From: GCA-002733465 sp965230525
Lineage (GTDB): Bacteria > Pseudomonadota > Gammaproteobacteria > Enterobacterales > Kangiellaceae
Assembly (NCBI GenBank): GCA_965230525.1
Contig: OZ246008.1
Location: 3,844,001 to 3,908,000, forward strand
Direction: 5' to 3'
Length of the DNA stretch: 64,000 bases
The translations under genes and the position numbers were made by a program. The notes below the pieces were generated by a model that had not been told where the DNA came from, searched no databases, and worked only from the letters and a program-made list of their open reading frames with translations. Shown here piece after piece: positions 54,527-63,574 of the stretch; the stretch's first letter is position 1; each line of letters begins with the position of its first letter.

Positions 54527-56359
54527 TTATTCACTCTCATGCTGATTACCAAATAACAGGACGCCATAGGGATCAGCGACCCAAATTCCAAACGGTCCAC
54601 CATAGGTTTGATTGTCAGCCACTACCGACTCACTAAAGCCTTGACCAAGCAAGTGGATATGTGCTTTTTGGTCAGAATTCCAACTATTTAGAACATTATT
54701 ATTTTCAACATTAACTCTACTGGCAATCGATTGAAAACCATCGCCTCGAGGTTCATTAGAAATGTATATTGCTTGACGATAGTTATCAATTTGATTGTTC
54801 TTAATGGTGATGTCTGACCAATCATAGAGTTCATCGGTAAAACCATCAACGTGGGAGCGAACCGCAATTGCATAATCAGGCCCGTCAATTACCTGATTAT
54901 TTTCAATAAGTACTAATGAGTAACCGGTAACTTCGATTGCATTTGAATAACCCCAGAAGTCAGTGCCTGGTCCGGTAACAGTATTATTGGTTACCCGTAA
55001 ATTTTCTTGATAGTAGGTTTGAGCAGTGTAGTATCCATCGGTTAAATCAATCACCTTTGCAGAATAAAGTTGCAATCCACACTTTAAAGTCTGAAATTGA
55101 TTATTATCAATGACTAATCCATAAGAGCCATACCAACTACTTTTAGTACTCACTTCACACACATTATTAAAAGTATTATGAGTTAACTGTGTGCCCGTAG
55201 TTGGACCGTTACAATGAAAAGCCATCATGTCTTGATTAACAGAGTAATCTGACACCGCGCCACCGCCAAAGTCGACAAAAGCATTATGACTTAATTGAGT
55301 CCCACAACTATTGATATTAGAAATACCATGGTCTTTGTTATTCAGTTGATAAGCCGCTGCGGTTTTACCATAGAATGCAATATTTTTAATATCGATATTT
55401 TTGCTTCCAAAAATAGCTATCATAGCGCCAGTTCGCTTATCCCAGTAGAGGGGAAACTTATCGGACTTTTGAAAAACGGTATACTGATTAGTATCTAAAT
55501 ACTCCAGCGTCGCATCATCAATCATATGAAAAGAAGCAGTTCCTGATAAGCTTAAGTTTTGAATATTTTCAAGTGATAGTTGTTGATCAAATTGATAAAC
55601 ACCGGCGCCCAGCTGAAAAACTAATTCATAATCATTATGTCCTCGCTCATAATTCAAAAGCGAAATTAACTGACTGATACCATGACTATCATCTTTACCA
55701 TCGTCCGCGATAACCTCCCACTCAGATAGAATCTCGGAAGTCAGCATGGTTTGCCCACCGCACGAAGGTAAAGCAAGCACCGCCTGTTGCCAGTGTTTAT
55801 AGTCAATGATGGAAGAACGACAGAGGTTTGTATTGGAAAATTGTGGCACCGACGAGCTGTCATTACCATTAAATACTAATGGGCCAATCAAGTTTTGATT
55901 ATTGTTTATTTCGACCTTAATCAGTTTAATATTTTGTGTGAAATCAGTCAGTAATCCTGAAAAATGGTTATTCGATAAATACAGTTGCTCAAGCTTCTTG
56001 TTAAAACTAACATCCGGAGCTTTGCCTGATAATTGATTGTTTGCTATATCTAAAACCCGTAACGATTTAAGGTTTTTTAGGCTAGGAAAAACGCCACTCA
56101 AGTTTTTACCTCTTAGGTTTAGCTTAGCAACATTTGCCCCCCAACAAACAACACCTTCCCAATCACAAGGATTTTGTCCTTGCAGCCAATGAGACTCTAG
56201 CGGAATATTCCAATCGAGACCATTGGTTTGGTTCCATATTGCTTTTAGAACTTCACATTGTGCGGGTGTTGTTTGCTCTACGGTGTCGCAGTTGGTCTCA
56301 GCATAAAGTGAAAATGAGTGAAAACTTAAGAGCAACAAAAACAATCTAACTACTTTCAT
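54527..56359 (-). CDS. Secreted LRR plus right-handed beta-helix protein
   Basis: A signal peptide (LFLLLLSFHSFSLYA) precedes a plant-type leucine-rich-repeat start (CEVLKAIWNQTNGLDW, PCDWEGVVC) and four or so repeats (LRVLDIANNQLSGKAPD, LEQLYLSNNHFSGLL; about 70-170). From about 215 to the end is a right-handed parallel beta-helix with Asn-rich rungs (IENNQVIDGPDYAIAVR, IKNNQIDNYRQAIYISN), as in polysaccharide lyases and surface adhesins. No lyase catalytic residues can be assigned. It is divergent from marR and shares the paired operators. Confidence 0.82.
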   Translation of the reverse strand: MKVVRLFLLLLSFHSFSLYAETNCDTVEQTTPAQCEVLKAIWNQTNGLDWNIPLESHWLQGQNPCDWEGVVCWGANVAKLNLRGKNLSGVFPSLKNLKSLRVLDIANNQLSGKAPDVSFNKKLEQLYLSNNHFSGLLTDFTQNIKLIKVEINNNQNLIGPLVFNGNDSSSVPQFSNTNLCRSSIIDYKHWQQAVLALPSCGGQTMLTSEILSEWEVIADDGKDDSHGISQLISLLNYERGHNDYELVFQLGAGVYQFDQQLSLENIQNLSLSGTASFHMIDDATLEYLDTNQYTVFQKSDKFPLYWDKRTGAMIAIFGSKNIDIKNIAFYGKTAAAYQLNNKDHGISNINSCGTQLSHNAFVDFGGGAVSDYSVNQDMMAFHCNGPTTGTQLTHNTFNNVCEVSTKSSWYGSYGLVIDNNQFQTLKCGLQLYSAKVIDLTDGYYTAQTYYQENLRVTNNTVTGPGTDFWGYSNAIEVTGYSLVLIENNQVIDGPDYAIAVRSHVDGFTDELYDWSDITIKNNQIDNYRQAIYISNEPRGDGFQSIASRVNVENNNVLNSWNSDQKAHIHLLGQGFSESVVADNQTYGGPFGIWVADPYGVLLFGNQHESE

Positions 56360-56540
56360 CGAAATTCCTTAACATGTAATTAACAACCGGTCGGTGACCA
56401 TCACTTAAGTCGTTCTAAAATGAGCAACTTTGATTAACTCTAAACTAGCTGAATCATCTTTATCGCTGCTAAATTAAGCGGTTGCTGATTTGCTAACCAT
56501 TTTTTACAAGCGAAATTTTTACAACAGATGATGAACAGCA

Positions 56541-56562
56541 TATATCTTGACATCAAGATATA
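56541..56562. promoter_or_regulatory. MarR operator, distal site
   Basis: TATATCTTGA-CA-TCAAGATATA is a perfect 10-bp inverted repeat. It resembles the sibling site at 56585-56602 and is centred 42 bp from it, about four helical turns. Confidence 0.8.
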
Positions 56563-56584
56563 TTCAGAGAGTTTACGTTAAGTT

Positions 56585-56602
56585 TATCTTGATATCAAGA
56601 TA
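56585..56602. promoter_or_regulatory. MarR operator, proximal site
   Basis: TATCTTGATATCAAGATA is a perfect 18-bp palindrome 60 bp before marR. The core ATCTTGA-N2-TCAAGAT is shared with the distal site and resembles MhqR-type MarR operators (TATCTCGA-N2-TCGAGATA), which supports autoregulation. Confidence 0.85.
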
Positions 56603-56658
56603 TCTTTATGGCTATTATGGTGCCTATAAAACAACCAACTATTGAGCGCTAGGTAACA

Positions 56659-57153
56659 GTGATGACGGATATAGTGAGTGAATTTAACGCAGAATGGGCA
56701 AAACAGCGTCCCGATTTAGATGTCAAACCGATGGAGATTATGGGGCGGATTTTGGTTTTGAGCAAGCTTCTTGAAACAACCGCCAACAACACCTTAAAGC
56801 CTTACAATTTAATGTTTACCGAGCTGCATGTTTTGGCTAATTTAAGACGAATTGGCAAGCCTTATCAATTGAGCCCGAAACAATTGATGAAGTATGTATT
56901 GATCACCTCAGGCTCCATGACAGCGTGTCTCGACCGATTAGAAAAAAGGGAGCTTGTTGTTAGAGTCGTGGACCCAAAAGATAAACGAGGCCGCTTGGTG
57001 GGTTTATCCGAGAAAGGATTTAAACTGATCGACAAAGCCATTGGCGATTGGTTTACTGGAGTAAAAGGACTAACCCAAGGTCTTTCATCGAAAGAGCACG
57101 AACAATTAGCCAGCTTACTCAATAAATTAATCAACGCTCAAGCGAGCGAATAA
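56659..57153 (+). CDS. MarR-family transcriptional regulator
   Basis: The 164-residue dimeric winged-helix repressor has helices at both ends and the DNA-binding region ELHVLANLRRIGKPYQLSPKQL ... LITSGSMTACLDRLEKRELVVR. The wing is VVDPKDKRGRLVGLSEKG (about 112-129). MarR proteins usually sense phenolics, oxidants or drugs. The ATG at 56662 is better spaced from AGGTAA than the GTG at 56659. Two operators upstream imply autoregulation and possibly control of the divergent secreted protein. A terminator overlaps its 3' end. Confidence 0.93.
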   Translation: MMTDIVSEFNAEWAKQRPDLDVKPMEIMGRILVLSKLLETTANNTLKPYNLMFTELHVLANLRRIGKPYQLSPKQLMKYVLITSGSMTACLDRLEKRELVVRVVDPKDKRGRLVGLSEKGFKLIDKAIGDWFTGVKGLTQGLSSKEHEQLASLLNKLINAQASE

Positions 57154-57170
57154 TTGATAGGCTCGCTTTT
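57140..57170 (+). terminator. Intrinsic terminator at the marR 3' end
   Basis: AAGCGAGC (57140-57147) pairs with GCTCGCTT (57161-57168), followed by further T. The left arm lies inside the last marR codons. It separates marR from the convergent ligase gene. Confidence 0.8.
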
Positions 57171-57180
57171 ACTAACGGGT

Positions 57181-58098
57181 CTATTCCTCTTCTCTAACTC
57201 GCAAGAAGGTGGCAAATCGCGGGAGGTCGTTCTTGGTTTTGCCTCGATATCGATAGGTGATTAGGCTGCCAATTTTTGGTGGCGATTGACGTTCTTGATC
57301 ACTAAACCCACTTCCAATTCTAAAGACTTGTCCATTTTCATTGGCGACTTCAATTGCTCCCAGCATACCCTGATATTTACCTTGACCCGGCAAATGCTTT
57401 ATCACTCGCGCCTCAGCATCATTAAATCGTTTTAGCTTCAACAACTGCGGACTTCTACCGGGAGTATAAATTGATTTTTGGTGGTGCAATATTAACCCTT
57501 CACCACCGGCTTTAACGACTTTATCCAATAAAGCCATTAATTCAGATTGATCAGCAACCCGCTGCTGTTTAACTAATCTAAGGTAAGGCGATTGACTGGT
57601 ACCGATTAAATCTTTGAGAAACACATAGCGCTGGCTAAATACTTCGTCAGCCTTTGGGGCATCAAACACTTGATAAGTGACTTGCTGCCATAGCTTATCG
57701 TCGGGTATTTTTGTCCGTACCAGACCAGAGACTGCTTCAAACTGGTTTCGTCCAATCCACAATTCACCATCTAAGACGAGGCTAGGAAAATCTTCAATAA
57801 ACCAGTCTGGCACATTGATTAATCGGCCGCTTCGCGTTTTAAGTTGCTTACCGTCCCAATAAGCTCGCACACCGTCTAACTTTTCACTGACCAATAAGGA
57901 TTTAACATCACTTTCCTGCTGATAGTTTTTGGCAAGCATTATTTGCGGTGCAGAATAGCTTTCCAAGGATGCTGGAAAATTAGCCCGCTTGCCGATTAAT
58001 CGGTCCGAATCATTTAAATTATCTGCATAAACAGTCGTTAATATTGAACCGCTAATTACGCTTCCTAATACACTCGCCCATTTGATATTTGATGACAT
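57181..58098 (-). CDS. Exported ATP-dependent DNA ligase (LigE-type)
   Basis: The 305-residue minimal ATP-dependent ligase has an N-terminal export signal (WASVLGSVISGSILTTVYA), unusual for a replication enzyme but typical of LigE/Lig-B type proteins. The nucleotidyltransferase site is SEKLDGVRAYW (catalytic Lys about 70). SRSGRLINVP-like RSGRLIN, LVLDGELW and GGEGLILHH are motifs III-IV, and KLKRFNDAEARV is motif V. An OB-fold follows. Periplasmic DNA repair or uptake-linked ligation is suggested for the family. AAGGAGT precedes the ATG. Confidence 0.9.
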   Translation of the reverse strand: MSSNIKWASVLGSVISGSILTTVYADNLNDSDRLIGKRANFPASLESYSAPQIMLAKNYQQESDVKSLLVSEKLDGVRAYWDGKQLKTRSGRLINVPDWFIEDFPSLVLDGELWIGRNQFEAVSGLVRTKIPDDKLWQQVTYQVFDAPKADEVFSQRYVFLKDLIGTSQSPYLRLVKQQRVADQSELMALLDKVVKAGGEGLILHHQKSIYTPGRSPQLLKLKRFNDAEARVIKHLPGQGKYQGMLGAIEVANENGQVFRIGSGFSDQERQSPPKIGSLITYRYRGKTKNDLPRFATFLRVREEE

Positions 58099-58308
58099 AA
58101 AAAATACTCCTTTATTTGATGATTTTGTCAGTGATTTACAATCTAATCACACGTCCTTCCCTGTCACGCACAAGTATCACTCGGATTACAAAAAGCACCA
58201 ATGCGAGAAAGCGGTCAATTGATGTAAGCGATTGTCTATAGACCCTGTACTCGATCCATTGCCCGCTAGAGTCAACATCAGCGAACTCTTTGAGCGATCC
58301 GAGGTTGA

Positions 58309-58346
58309 CTTTGTGAGAGCATGCTTTGTGAGAGTATGCTTTGTGA
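58309..58346. repeat. 15-bp direct repeat, 2.5 copies
   Basis: CTTTGTGAGAGCATG, then CTTTGTGAGAGTATG with one change, then CTTTGTGA. It lies in non-coding DNA upstream of the ligase gene. Confidence 0.7.
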
Positions 58347-58452
58347 ATGGCCACCTTAAAATCGGCGACCGGTAGAAAGATCCAAATGCGAAAAACGAAC
58401 GAGCGAAAATCGATCGCAGCGTTTTAGCTAGATAGCTCGATGATATATGAAA

Positions 58453-58470
58453 GGAGAGCAATAGCTCTCC
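58453..58470 (-). terminator. Intrinsic terminator of the RND efflux operon
   Basis: On the minus strand GGAGAGC-TATT-GCTCTCC is a perfect 7-bp stem beginning 20 bp after the permease stop, followed by TTTC. The U-tract is short, so efficiency may be moderate. Confidence 0.7.
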
Positions 58471-58489
58471 CTATTGTTGTAGAGAATAA

Positions 58490-61400
58490 TCAACCGACTG
58501 AAGGCTTAGGATTGTTTGGCTTTTTATCACGGTGTCTTTGTCTTCGTTTAGAATATTGCATCGACAACTGATAAAGTACCGGCACCACAAACAAAGTAAG
58601 CATCGATGAAAATATTAGACCCCATACAATCGCAGTAGCAACGGGCGCCCAAATTAAAGAATGTCCGCCCAGTCCAACAGCCAAAGAAAACAATCCCGCC
58701 ACCGTTGTTAGGGTCGTGATAATAATCGGCAATACTCGACGTCTCGCGGCATAAAAAGTAGAGTGAGTTAACCCCATGCCTTTATCCAAATTCGAGTTCG
58801 CTTTAGATATCAACACGATCGATGCATTTACCGCTATTCCGGCTAAAGCGACGATCCCATACAAAGTAAATAAGCTGAGTGGATTTCCAGAAACCGCCAA
58901 CCCAAGTACCACGCCAATAAACGCCATTGGTACGGTAAATAGCATCATTAACGGTTGAAAATAACTTTGGAATTGAGTGCTTAATATCAAATACATTAAC
59001 CCGATACCAAATAAAAACAATGCCCCCATTGCATTAATACTTTCTTCTATATCATCTAATTCCCCGGAGAAATCTAGCGATACATTAGGATGCTGGGAGG
59101 CAATGCCCTGCCAAAATTCGAGTAGCTTTTCATTGGCTTTGACGGTATCTGTTTTTTGTTTGTCGATATCAGATTCAAGCGTAATGGTTCGCTTAAAATT
59201 ATAGTGCCGCATATTACCTTTGACTTGTTCAACGGTGGCATCCACCAAAGCACTCAAGGGCACATTATTTCCGTTTGCGGTCGGAATCGATAAATCCAGT
59301 ACCGCTTCTATATTTTCGAACTCATTGGTAACCGCCGCCGATGATTTAAGTCGAAGCGCTATGCGGTCACCCTCGCTTTGCACATAACTCACTATTTCAC
59401 CGTTGATGAGCATCTTTATGGTTCGATAAACATCATCCGGAGAAATCCCAGCGCGATTGATGGCATCACCATTTAGCTTTAAAGAAAGTCCAAACCGCCC
59501 CTTGCTATCATCATCGCTGATATCTAGATAATGCTTTTCGGGATCACTTTTTAGAAACGCCATCAGTTCATCGGTGGCGATCCTTAATTCTTGATAATCG
59601 TCACCGCGTACTTTGACACTAATCGCTTTGCTGGTAGGTGGACCACCAGCCAGTTTTAAAAAAGAAATATTTACCGGCCCTACCACGGATGTCACATCCG
59701 CCCGAATCGCCTCAATAATTTCTGGCACATCCCGCATGTCCCCTTCCCTCGGATTAAGAGAGACTAATACCTGACCAATATTTTGCGCAAACAGTGGCTC
59801 AGTTTCGGTAAACATTTGACCGGAGTAACTGACAATTGAACGCACTTCCCCTGCTAACATTTTTTCGTTGGTCACTTTTTCAACCGCTAACACTTTCTCC
59901 ATGGTTTCAGAGAGTGAACTCGTTGTTGGCATTTCTACATTGACGTAAAACAACCGAATATTGTCAGAAGCAAAAAAGTCCATTTTAATGAGGCCACTTT
60001 TGAGCGCAGAAATAGACAGGACAAACAGAATCATCAAGCCGGAAAGCGTTCGCTTCGGATAACGCATTACTTTTAGTAACAACAGACCGTAGCGAATTTT
60101 AATCCAGTGAATAAACTTCACTCGATATTCGTGAGCCTTAGTTTTATTTTCAAAATCTATTTTAGACACAAGAATATGCCCGGGTAACATCCAATAAGCT
60201 TCAATCAAACTAACCGCCAGTGCAATGGTGACAACCAGCGGGATCACCATCATGAATTTGCCAAGAATTCCCGGCAAAAGCATTAATGGCAAAAACGCTG
60301 CAATCGTTGTTAGTACCGATGCAGTCACTGGACTAATCACTTCAGTCAGTCCATTCCATGCCGCTTCAATTCCTTTTTGCCCTCGGTGTAAGCGGTGATT
60401 GATCGACTCTACCACCACAACCGCATCATCCACTAACATCCCGAGTGCAATAACGATGGCAAGTAAAACCGAGGTGTTGAGAGTTTGGTCGAGTAAATAA
60501 AGACAAATAAATGTGCCTGCTAAAGTAAACGGAATGCCAATAGTGACTAATAAACTAATTCGAGATCCTAAAAATACCCAAGTCACAATTAAAACTAAAA
60601 ATAGCCCGAGCAAGGCATTATTTTGCATGATTCCTAATGCATTTCGAGTGATCAAGGTTTGATCATCGACCAGAGTAAATTCTACCCCCAATTGTTCAGC
60701 GTTGAGGTTGCGCTCAGTAACGAACTCATCAATTCGCTGCACTAACTCCAAGGTATTGGTACTTTCTTGTTTCATTACTGCAAACAAAACTGCTGGTCGA
60801 CCTTGAAAGCGCACTAATCGGTCGGGCTTTTGTCTGGCTCTGACTACACTTGCCACATCACGTAGCTGAATTTCACCGGCGGACGCAGCCCGACCGATAA
60901 TAGGTATGGAAGCGAGTTCTTCTGGATCGGTGGTTGTCCCCTGCACTCTTACCAACCATTGATCTTTTGCGATTCTAGCCGTGCCCGCAGAAGTATCTTG
61001 ATAAAACGCCCTGACAGAATTGGCAATCATGACAGGGGAAATACCCAACAATTGAATCTTTTCAATGTCGAATCGAATTTGAATTTCAGGATCAAGTAAG
61101 CCCGTGGTTTGAATTCGGTCGACACCTTTAATTCGCGCTAAGTCTTTCTCTAAGTTCCTTCCCTGCCGTCTTAAATTTTCATCTTCTGCCGGACCGCTGA
61201 CGACAACCGTGGCCGTTGGAAAAGCATTTGCAGTGGTAATTTCGAAAATAGTAGGACGTTCAGCTTCTAGCGGTAACTGATCTTCAACGTTGTTAACTTC
61301 GCGGCGAAGATCGGCGATTCGTTTGTCAAACGTATCTTCATCGACATCATTAAATCGCACCAGGATACTCGAGATACTTTCTCGGCTGGTACTTGATACA

Positions 61401-61633
61401 AACTTTATATCTTGTATTTTTTCGATTGATTCTTCGAGTACATCTGTCACCTTTTGCTCAACATCTCGTGCAGAAGCCCCCGGCAGAAAAGTAGTAATTT
61501 GCACCCAATTAAAATTGACTGACGGATCTTGTTCTCTCGGCAATTGACTATAAATAGTAAACCCAGAAAGCAAAACCAGCACAAACAGTAAATTGGTTAG
61601 CACATGGTTTTCAATTAGTTTTTTTAACCACAT
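58490..61633 (-). CDS. RND efflux permease (AcrB/MdtC-like)
   Basis: The 1047-residue inner-membrane proton antiporter is the pump of a tripartite efflux system. TM1 starts at about 11 (VLTNLLFVLVLLSGF) and is followed by the porter/docking half. A TM2-6 block contains the proton-relay aspartates in ALGMLVDDAVVVVESINHR (about 402-420) and FLPLMLLPGILGKFM. The second half repeats the architecture. The hydrophobic substrate class cannot be assigned. Its ribosome-binding site AAAGGGATA overlaps the end of the adaptor gene, leaving 2 bp between frames. No outer-membrane channel gene is adjacent. Confidence 0.94.
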   Translation of the reverse strand: MWLKKLIENHVLTNLLFVLVLLSGFTIYSQLPREQDPSVNFNWVQITTFLPGASARDVEQKVTDVLEESIEKIQDIKFVSSTSRESISSILVRFNDVDEDTFDKRIADLRREVNNVEDQLPLEAERPTIFEITTANAFPTATVVVSGPAEDENLRRQGRNLEKDLARIKGVDRIQTTGLLDPEIQIRFDIEKIQLLGISPVMIANSVRAFYQDTSAGTARIAKDQWLVRVQGTTTDPEELASIPIIGRAASAGEIQLRDVASVVRARQKPDRLVRFQGRPAVLFAVMKQESTNTLELVQRIDEFVTERNLNAEQLGVEFTLVDDQTLITRNALGIMQNNALLGLFLVLIVTWVFLGSRISLLVTIGIPFTLAGTFICLYLLDQTLNTSVLLAIVIALGMLVDDAVVVVESINHRLHRGQKGIEAAWNGLTEVISPVTASVLTTIAAFLPLMLLPGILGKFMMVIPLVVTIALAVSLIEAYWMLPGHILVSKIDFENKTKAHEYRVKFIHWIKIRYGLLLLKVMRYPKRTLSGLMILFVLSISALKSGLIKMDFFASDNIRLFYVNVEMPTTSSLSETMEKVLAVEKVTNEKMLAGEVRSIVSYSGQMFTETEPLFAQNIGQVLVSLNPREGDMRDVPEIIEAIRADVTSVVGPVNISFLKLAGGPPTSKAISVKVRGDDYQELRIATDELMAFLKSDPEKHYLDISDDDSKGRFGLSLKLNGDAINRAGISPDDVYRTIKMLINGEIVSYVQSEGDRIALRLKSSAAVTNEFENIEAVLDLSIPTANGNNVPLSALVDATVEQVKGNMRHYNFKRTITLESDIDKQKTDTVKANEKLLEFWQGIASQHPNVSLDFSGELDDIEESINAMGALFLFGIGLMYLILSTQFQSYFQPLMMLFTVPMAFIGVVLGLAVSGNPLSLFTLYGIVALAGIAVNASIVLISKANSNLDKGMGLTHSTFYAARRRVLPIIITTLTTVAGLFSLAVGLGGHSLIWAPVATAIVWGLIFSSMLTLFVVPVLYQLSMQYSKRRQRHRDKKPNNPKPSVG

Positions 61634-61635
61634 AG

Positions 61636-62733
61636 CTATATCCCTTTGGTAGCTGAATGTGTGGTTGTTGTGCTATTTTTTTCGCTGGCTTTTACTCGAA
61701 TCGTTTGACCATCAACGAGTCCATGTCGGCCATCAATGATAAGACTTTTACCTTGCCATTGTTGGTAATTTTTTAGTAAAACAGGTCGACCTTCTTGCGC
61801 TTCCTTAACTTCAATAAACTTTGCTTTGTTTTGTTCGACAATAAAAACACCGGCTTTGTCGCCACGCTGTAACAGTAAGTTGGCAGGCAAATGATAAAAC
61901 GGAGAGAACCAAATCAGTCTCCCAGCACTGCCCGGTAATGCGCTTTCATTTTTGAAATCTAGGCGAGCTTCACGAGTACGCGAGGTTTCATTCACAACAG
62001 GTAACAAGGAGCGATTGACCAGTTCAAACGCTTGCTCGCCGACTTCCAGTTGGAATTGATTTGCAGTGAGGTAGGCTTCGGCGTCGGTTATCGAAACCAA
62101 TGCCGACACTTCCGTCTGATCCAAATCGACAATTTCAATTATCGGGCTTCCCACCGAAAGCATTTCGCCAACACTGGCTAATCGGTTTACCACAACACCA
62201 GCAAAAGGCGCTCGAATTTGGCAGCGTTCAACCCCCAATTTCGCCCCCTTTAACATCGCCTTTTGCGCTGACAGCAAATTCTCTGCAGCACTCGCTTCGG
62301 TATTAAGCTGATCGAGTTCCGCTTCACCAATGGTTTTCCGTTTAGCGAGTTGTTGACCTCGAACATACTGGCGCTTAGCGAATGCCAGGCTTTCGCTGAG
62401 TCGAGCGACTTGAGCGGTCTGATTCGCAAGCTCTAACTCTCGATCGTCACATTCTAGTTGGGCTAATAAATCACCAGCGTTAAACTGATCGCCAACCTTG
62501 CGTTCGAATTGTTCTAATACCGCATTAATTTGCGCAGGAATTAAGCTTTGATTAAGTGCGACCACACGAGCTGGCGCATTCCGGCTGGGTAAAAAAGCCA
62601 AGCTCTCAACCTGAGCGGTTGTGACACCAACGACAGGTGTTTTGTCTGTGGTGTCAGATTGCGCTCTCAATGGCAAGACACAGATTAAAAGACTTCCAGC
62701 AGATACAACAAAATAAGATAATAAGGTTTTCAT
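61636..62733 (-). CDS. RND periplasmic adaptor (membrane fusion protein)
   Basis: The 365-residue adaptor joins the permease to an outer-membrane channel such as TolC. A signal peptide (MKTLLSYFVVSAGSLLICVL) is followed by a lipoyl half-motif, VLEQFERKVGDQFNAGDLLAQL, an alpha-hairpin (about 95-165), the second lipoyl half CQIRAPFAGVVVNRLASVGE, and beta-barrel domains. I chose the ATG at 62733; the longer frame would run into the operator region. It lies directly downstream of the TetR operator and is coupled to the permease gene. Confidence 0.92.
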   Translation of the reverse strand: MKTLLSYFVVSAGSLLICVLPLRAQSDTTDKTPVVGVTTAQVESLAFLPSRNAPARVVALNQSLIPAQINAVLEQFERKVGDQFNAGDLLAQLECDDRELELANQTAQVARLSESLAFAKRQYVRGQQLAKRKTIGEAELDQLNTEASAAENLLSAQKAMLKGAKLGVERCQIRAPFAGVVVNRLASVGEMLSVGSPIIEIVDLDQTEVSALVSITDAEAYLTANQFQLEVGEQAFELVNRSLLPVVNETSRTREARLDFKNESALPGSAGRLIWFSPFYHLPANLLLQRGDKAGVFIVEQNKAKFIEVKEAQEGRPVLLKNYQQWQGKSLIIDGRHGLVDGQTIRVKASEKNSTTTTHSATKGI

Positions 62734-62809
62734 TGGCAAACTGTGCACTCTCGGTTGGTCAAATCTGAAACAAACAGAACAATCATTAAAAATCAGCGCG
62801 ATCCTAGCA

Positions 62810-62829
62810 TTGACCGACCGGTCGGTCAA
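62810..62829. promoter_or_regulatory. TetR-family operator (perfect 20-bp palindrome)
   Basis: TTGACCGACCGGTCGGTCAA is fully self-complementary and lies 77 bp before the adaptor start, between it and tetR. It matches the shape of operators bound by AcrR/TtgR-like repressors and should control the efflux operon. Confidence 0.9.
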
Positions 62830-62919
62830 CGAATTAGAAGTCACTAAAATGTTTAATTTTGTTGCTTTTTTCGGTTATTTCTTAACAACTTGCAAGGTTA
62901 GCCAACTCAGTTATTCAGT

Positions 62920-63510
62920 TTAATCTTCTAAATAATGCGCTAACATCTCACTAAAGTCATTCCATATACGCAGATAACGCTTTTTCTCGGCAAAAACTTT
63001 GTAGTGAATGCAAAAACCAGCGCTAAACATATCGATCATACGAATGGCATTATCAATTCGAACCTCATCAATTTTCCCCGCGTAAAACTTTTGAATCGCA
63101 GGAGCAATACGATGACAGGCATTTTCCAACATTTTTTGTGCCACTGACTCAAAAAAGGGGTCATTAATGCCTTTGGGTATAAAACCAAAAACGGTGTTCA
63201 TTAAACTCGGGTTTTGTGTAAAGTCATGAATGAGGTAGTGACCTATTTCTTGCAGGTAAGCTTGGACCGATTGATAGTTTTCAACAGCGACCTCATCAAG
63301 CGCTTGATCGAAAACAGACTCGATCATTGCGTAAACCACTTCATCTAAATTATTAAAATGGTGGTAAAGCGTGCCCTTGGCTACGCCTGCTTCGGCAATC
63401 AAGCGGTTTGTGGTCAGCGCTTGATAGCCGGCTTCGCCAACAATGGCTAGCGCAGCTTCAACGATTTTCTGACGAGTCAATAATGCAGCTTGTTGGCGGG
63501 ATTGGTTCAT
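62920..63510 (-). CDS. TetR-family repressor of the RND operon
   Basis: The 196-residue regulator has an N-terminal helix-turn-helix (LTRQKIVEAALAIVGEAGY, TTNRLIAEAGVAKGTLYHHFNN, about 12-54). A ligand-binding helical domain follows, with FYAGKIDEVRIDNAIRMIDM near 140-160. Ligand-mediated derepression of the efflux genes is the expected mode. The ATG at 63510 is preferred over the GTG at 63516, which overlaps the AGGTGA ribosome-binding site. The gene is on the same strand as, and 186 bp upstream of, the adaptor. Confidence 0.93.
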   Translation of the reverse strand: MNQSRQQAALLTRQKIVEAALAIVGEAGYQALTTNRLIAEAGVAKGTLYHHFNNLDEVVYAMIESVFDQALDEVAVENYQSVQAYLQEIGHYLIHDFTQNPSLMNTVFGFIPKGINDPFFESVAQKMLENACHRIAPAIQKFYAGKIDEVRIDNAIRMIDMFSAGFCIHYKVFAEKKRYLRIWNDFSEMLAHYLED

Positions 63511-63550
63511 TCTCACCTAAGATTGGTTGATTTTGACTAAATTGTAAATC

Positions 63551-63568
63551 TCACCGACCAAATGGTCA
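63551..63568. promoter_or_regulatory. Degenerate second TetR operator
   Basis: TCACCGACCAAATGGTCA shares ACCGACC and GGTCA with the perfect palindrome and lies 40 bp upstream of tetR, in position for autoregulation. The right half is imperfect, so affinity should be lower. Confidence 0.55.
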
Positions 63569-63574
63569 ATGAAA

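Larger units (their letters stand above)
58099..58489. other. Intergenic region between RND permease and ligase genes
   Basis: It contains 2.5 copies of a 15-bp direct repeat (58309-58346) and the RND operon terminator (58453-58470). Two overlapping minus-strand frames here have no ribosome-binding site or domain and are not called. Confidence 0.5.

Noticed and set aside
58136..58461. Two overlapping minus-strand frames of 72 and 91 codons
   Set aside because: They overlap in different frames, include a simple 15-bp repeat, and lack ribosome-binding sites.
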